Source of the DNA: Elysia crispata
Taxonomy: Eukaryota; Mollusca; Gastropoda; Plakobranchidae
Reading direction: 5' to 3'
NCBI GenBank assembly: GCA_033675545.1
Contig: JAWDGP010002436.1
Location: forward strand, 988,501 to 1,052,500
Length of the DNA stretch: 64,000 nt
Shown here: piece after piece, positions 59,651-64,000 of the stretch
Layout: every line of letters starts with the position of its first letter
Numbering within the stretch: the stretch's first letter is position 1
Notes under the pieces: model-generated
Seen by the model: only the letters and a program-made list of their open reading frames with translations
What the model was told of the DNA's origin: nothing
The model's database searches: none
Position numbers and translations under genes: made by a program

Positions 59651-61450
59651 TTGGATCAGGTACCTAAGACTAATAGCTATAGTGGGGGGAAGTTTAAGAA
59701 TTTTTCAAAGGAATGGGAAAAATATACATCAGACCCCTTCCTACTTTCTTGTATAGAAGGCTGCAGGCTAAATTTCGATACTGTCCCGATTCAATCTAAA
59801 GTGCCTCGTCCCCTCAAATTAAAACGGGAACAAACAGCGGCTTTAGACAAAATGATCAATGAATTTGAGTCAGATAAAGTCATCACAAAATGTAAAAGAG
59901 AAGAGGGTGATTATATTAACAACGTTTTTTTTAAGGGAAAAAAGGATTCCTTTGATTCTGATAAAAAATATAGGATGATTCTCAATGTCAAACAGCTTAA
60001 TACTCACATAAAATATGTGCATTTTAAGATGGATATGCTTGAGTCGTGTCTGAACCTGATGGAACATTGCTGCTATATGGCTAGTCTAGATTTAACAAAT
60101 GCTTACCATGCAGTTCCCATTCATACTGAAGATACTAAGTACCTTAAATTTGTCGTTCATGACCAACTTTACAAATATCTTGTTTTGCCTCAAGGGTACA
60201 GGGACAGTCCTAGAATATTCACAAAATTGACGAAACCCATCATAACATATCTCCATTCCAAAGGTGTTATGTGCAGTATATATATAGATGACTTATATAT
60301 TCAAGGTTCAGACTACGATGAATGTCTCTGTAACGTTATGGAAGCATCTAAAACTCTAACGTCATTAGGTTTTGATATCCTAAGTCAGTTACCAGGCCCA
60401 CTCAAGTTATAGAACATTTAGGATTTATGTTGAACTCTCGCGACATGACAGTGTCCCTTAGCGATTAAAAAAAAAGAGCATGTCCGACAATTGATTACCA
60501 ACGTCCTTGCTAACCCCATCTCAGTGAGAAACCTAGCACAAGTTATAGGAACGTTAATAGCGTGTCTCCCCGCTGTTCAGTATGGGCAACTCTTTTATAG
60601 AGAGATGGAAACAATTAAGATCCTAGCATTGCATAAGCGGTATGATTATAATCAGAGGGTGCACTTATCAGAGGATGCGAGAAAGGAATTACAGTGGTGG
60701 TTAGATGAAGGTTTAGACAGCAATAAACCTTTAACCAGAGATAGACCTGTAGGTATCATTAAATCGGATTCAACTGGCTATGCATGGGGAGCAGTTATGA
60801 AGGATGAGGTTACCCACGGCATGTGGAGTGATGAGGAAAAGACGGAACATATCAATGTGTTAGAGCTTAAGGCAGCTATGCTTGGGGTTCTATCTTTATG
60901 TCGTGACCTCCATGACTGTCACATTCGCATTGAGCTTGATAATACAACTGCTGTTTCCTACATTAACAACATGGGAGGTACTCACTCCTTTAAATGCAAT
61001 CAACTTAACAGACAACTGATTTTATGGTGCAAATTCAAAAGGATATGGCTCTCAGATTGTCATATCGCTGGAAAGGCTAATGTTTCTGCTGATAGATATC
61101 GCCGTAAACGGTCTATTCACACGGAATGGTCCCTTAATGTTGAGACTTTTCAAGCTCTTTGCGAACGATTTGGAACTCCTTTAATAGATTTGTTTGCCTA
61201 GCACACAAATCACCAACTACCCAGGTACATGTCCCTGTACCATGATCCTTACGCTGCAGCTATCAATGCGTTTTATCAACCATGGGACGAGTACGTTTAT
61301 ATTTTCCCACCATTTAACCTGATCCCCAGGGTGTTGAAGAAATTGTTGGACGACAAGACAGAGAAGGTGCTAGTAGTGGTACCACTGTGCAAAACTCAAA
61401 CTTGGTTTCCAAAGATAGAGAGGATGGCATTAGACACTCCACTGCATCTA
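59650..61450 (+). mobile_element. Reverse transcriptase and RNase H part of the DIRS fossil
   Basis: RT features include YMASLDLTNAYHAVPIH, YKYLVLPQGYRDSPRIFTKL and MCSIYIDDLYIQ (IDD-type catalytic box). RNase H-like features follow (HINVLELKAAMLGVLSLC, IELDNTTAVSYINNMGG), then the DIRS-typical FPPFNLIPRVLKKLL and LVVVPLCKTQTWFPK segment. Confidence 0.85.
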
Positions 61451-62500
61451 AAACCGTCGAAAACCCTCTTAACCTTACCATCGGACAAAGCTGCAATACA
61501 TCCTCTGTATCCAAAACTCAGTTTGATGGCCTTCGTCTTGTCAGGACGAAGATGAGGAAGAAAGGCATGTCCTCTGCTACCCTCAATATTATTTTAAACA
61601 GCTGGAGAGAGAAAACACAAACCCAGTATAATATTTATTTGTCACGATTTGCCACATTTTGCAAATCCAACAACTTGAATCCTCATGTACGCGATGAACA
61701 TGTGACTTTAAAGTTTTTAACAGAAATGTTTCAGAAAGGCTACGGTTACAGTACCATTAACTCGGAGCGAGCTGCACTTTCTAGTGTCAATGACACGGGT
61801 TCTGAGTCGCTGGTGTGTAGATTTATAAGGGGAGTGTTTAATTTACGACCTGCTCGCCTGCGATATTCTTCTATATGGGATGTTTCCATTGTACTGAACT
61901 ACCTCCGACGCCTTGTACCGGCGGCGAATCTTAGCCTCCACATGCTGAGTGCTAAGCTGGTAACTCTCTTAGCCCTTGTAACTGGACAACGATGCCAGGC
62001 ACTTCATGCCATGGACATAGAGTTTATGCATCTCTCAGAGAGTAGGGCTGTGTTTCACATTGAACCCTTGTTAAAGACCACCTCGTCGAAATCCCCAGCA
62101 ACAGCTTTAACTATTTGTGCTTATTGAGAAGACAGGCGTATTTGTGTCATCAAGTGTCTTGAACATTACTTAAAACGGACTAAAAATCTGCGTACATGGA
62201 CTAAACTCTTTATCAGCACTCTTTCACCCCATGCTGGGGTGACAAAAGATACTCTGGCAAGATGGTTAAAGATTATTCTTAGTAAGGCTGGTGTGGATGT
62301 AAGTATATTTAAGCCCCATAGCACTAGAGCAGCTGCATCCTCGGCAGCTTTCAAAGCCACTGATATCTCAAACATCTTAAAAACTGCTGGCTGGAGAAAT
62401 GAATCCACCTTTGCAAAATTTTATAAAAGACCAATATCTTCTGATTGTGCCAGTGCACTGTTTGCCAAAAGTGTTCTTAATTCGAAACCTGTCTTGCTTT
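61450..62500 (+). mobile_element. Tyrosine recombinase part of the DIRS fossil
   Basis: The integrase-like part carries the tyrosine-recombinase signature in order: TGQRCQALHAM (first Arg), FKPHSTRAAASS (His-x-x-Arg) and STFAKFYKRP (Tyr). An N-terminal SAM-like DNA-binding segment precedes it (NSWREKTQTQYNIYLSRFA). DIRS elements integrate with this enzyme instead of a DDE integrase. Confidence 0.85.
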
Positions 62501-62508
62501 GAAGTCTC

Positions 62509-62623
62509 AGCTGTATTCTATGAATAGACAAGGACGACAGAATATATAAATTAGACGAGACTTACTTGTAAGGTGAAGTATAATTATGATTCTGTCGTCC
62601 TGACGTATTCATAGAATTCAGCT
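62509..62623. repeat. Internal complementary region of the DIRS element
   Basis: 62509-62543 is the exact reverse complement of the left terminal repeat from about 57937 to 57971. The remainder, to 62623, is complementary to the right terminal repeat, including its extra outer portion (TTCACCTTACAAGTAAGTCT). Confidence 0.9.
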
Positions 62624-62869
62624 CCCTCCCCATCCCTCCCTGTGGTTATATCGGTGTACATCTGGTAGAGAGCTCTTGGGATCCTTTCTTACTGGAATCA
62701 TGGCTGTTTCCTGATCTTCACTACCATTTGAGACAGCTTCCTCATTCAAAGTATGGTTCTGCGCATGTCGAGTCACTCCATCTCAACTGAATTCTATGAA
62801 TACGTCAGGACGACAGAATCATAATTATACTTCACCTTACAAGTAAGTCTCGTCTAATTCATATATTAT

Positions 62870-64000
62870 ATAGGCTGCCAATGTTATCTTTTTACGTCAC
62901 AACCTATATATACGTGTAATTCACAATACTTGCAAATTTAGCTATACTTTTTTTAAATTATACGTTTTCAAGAATTAAGATCAAAATCAGCTAAATTTTC
63001 ACTATTCACTATAAATAAAGTATAGTTTTAATTTATCTGGCTTCTAAACATAGAATTATCAGGATCGTTTTGTTGTAGAAACATTCACAGACGTGGATAA
63101 TGGTCGACAGCCGTCATTAATGGACCATAGCTTAAACACGAATAAAACTAGCAACTTGAAATTTTACAAGAATACTTACTAATCCTTGTTGATCAAAATG
63201 ATGTAAGAAATTTTTTTAATTTAACGTTCCGATTTTTTAAAAACGATCTTTCAATTAATCAAAATACAAAAAGGACACTTGAAGCATGAGTAAAGCGTAA
63301 AGCACTGCAGTTTTCAATTCCGTAAACTTAGAGTAGAAGAACAACTGTGTCTTAAAGAGAACATGCTCAGCTTTTATTTGATATATTTCTAGGCAGGATT
63401 TGTACTAAAAGAATGCATGTTAGAAGATAGTGAATGTTGTATTCTTATTGCCCAAATCCCGGATTTGCCGACAGAGAAGCAGTGAGCGGGCAGCCCAGCG
63501 AGGAGTGAGCCGGGGCTCCCGTATTTCACCTGTCAGGCGTAATTAATGACCCTGGTTAAGAGGTCAATGCAGGAAAACTAAGTGCTCCGCTACTGTATAG
63601 AGACTGAGTTACCGTGAGGTGAAAGTCATGAGTATTGTTATCATAATTGAGTTTTAAAAAGGGACAATCTATTTGACTTTTTAGTGATAACTTTTTTGTC
63701 TATAGAGGAGCATTGAAAATACTAAATAAAGCTTGAAGATCATTAAAACCTCTCAAATCACATGGGCTTGGGTATTTTAAGCTCAACAATAGTTCCAGCC
63801 TGAGCATTTGTAAGCATTTTCAAAAATATCCCAAGAGAAAAGTATCCACTCAATTACTATTTTTTTCACCACTTGTTGATCATTATGCGAACTTGTAGAA
63901 GCTTGTTTGTTTATTTGCTGTTTTTCAATAGCTTTTCTTCTTAACCTTCAATTTGCAAATTCAAGAATTATAGAAAAGAAACTATTTTGAACTCAGCTCT
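62870..64000. other. Right end of the window, non-coding
   Basis: Up to about 63595 this is the right arm of the large TIR element, with a GC-richer patch near 63460-63530. Beyond it lies AT-rich sequence, presumably intron of PTBP copy 2. No exon matching the third RRM2 exon of copy 1 was found. Confidence 0.55.

Larger units (their letters stand above)
57935..62868 (+). mobile_element. DIRS-type tyrosine-recombinase retroelement fossil
   Basis: Inverted terminal repeats, left 57935-57993 and right about 62754-62868, share ATTCTGTCGTCC and CGACATGCGCAGAA. An internal complementary region at 62509-62623 is complementary first to the left outer end and then to the right end. This is the diagnostic DIRS layout that allows a circular intermediate. 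In order on the + strand there are Gag-like, reverse transcriptase/RNase H-like and tyrosine recombinase-like parts. The element is full-length in structure but broken, with roughly half a dozen apparent breaks. It looks younger than the Ty3/gypsy fossil. Confidence 0.88.
56834..63595. mobile_element. Large non-coding TIR element hosting the DIRS insertion
   Basis: CAGAGCGGAGCACTTAGTT at 56834 is inverted at the right as AACTAAGTGCTCCGCTACTG, ending about 63595-63596. Further in, AAAAACGGAACGTTAAAT (about 57157-57174) has an inverted partner ATTTAACGTTCCGATTTTT (about 63219-63237). With the DIRS element removed this leaves about 1.8 kb without a coding frame. The CAG-start ends suggest a hAT-type MITE, but no clear target duplication was seen. 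Confidence 0.55.

Overview
The window looks like nuclear DNA of an invertebrate animal, most likely a lophotrochozoan and plausibly a gastropod mollusc. It is AT-rich, has small exons in kilobase-sized introns with ordinary GT-AG splice sites, and is loaded with dispersed repeats, GA/CT microsatellites and palindromic TCTAGATCTAGA tracts. The taxon is an inference; the sequence does not name it. There are no operons, CRISPR arrays, rRNA genes or convincing tRNA genes.

Host genes. Two genes for polypyrimidine tract-binding protein (PTBP, a four-RRM splicing regulator) lie head to tail on the + strand. Copy 1 runs from an exon at 1980 to the stop at 28060. Seventeen coding exons are visible (about 515 codons); its first coding exon is probably just left of the window. 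Copy 2 starts with an 8-nt coding exon at 43103 (ATG GAA GG) and keeps seven matching exons to 56721; the rest would lie right of the window. All visible copy 2 exons keep reading frame and exon phase, so it looks like a diverged paralogue rather than an obvious pseudogene.

The most interesting signal is in copy 1. The exon encoding [12 protein letters not shown] is exactly 34 nt (20052-20085), like the autoregulated exon 11 of mammalian PTBP1, and it follows a 279-nt stretch without a single AG dinucleotide that contains clustered UCUU-type motifs. Skipping it would shift the frame and give an early stop. This is the layout of the vertebrate PTBP autoregulatory poison-splicing switch.

Mobile elements. 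Copy 1 introns hold an internally deleted hAT-like transposon (4241-5702), a TIR element nested in an older repeat (13360-14124), and several diverged repeat families. The intergenic region (28.5-43 kb) holds a decayed Ty3/gypsy fossil (about 33.2-41.4 kb) carrying a tandem non-coding block and another insertion. Copy 2 introns hold a LINE remnant (about 48.47-49.72 kb), a small TIR element (51478-52209), a piggyBac-like element with matching TIRs and TTAA ends (53623-55839), and a DIRS-type tyrosine-recombinase retroelement fossil (57935-62868) with inverted terminal repeats and an internal complementary region. The DIRS copy itself appears to sit inside a larger non-coding TIR element (about 56834-63595).
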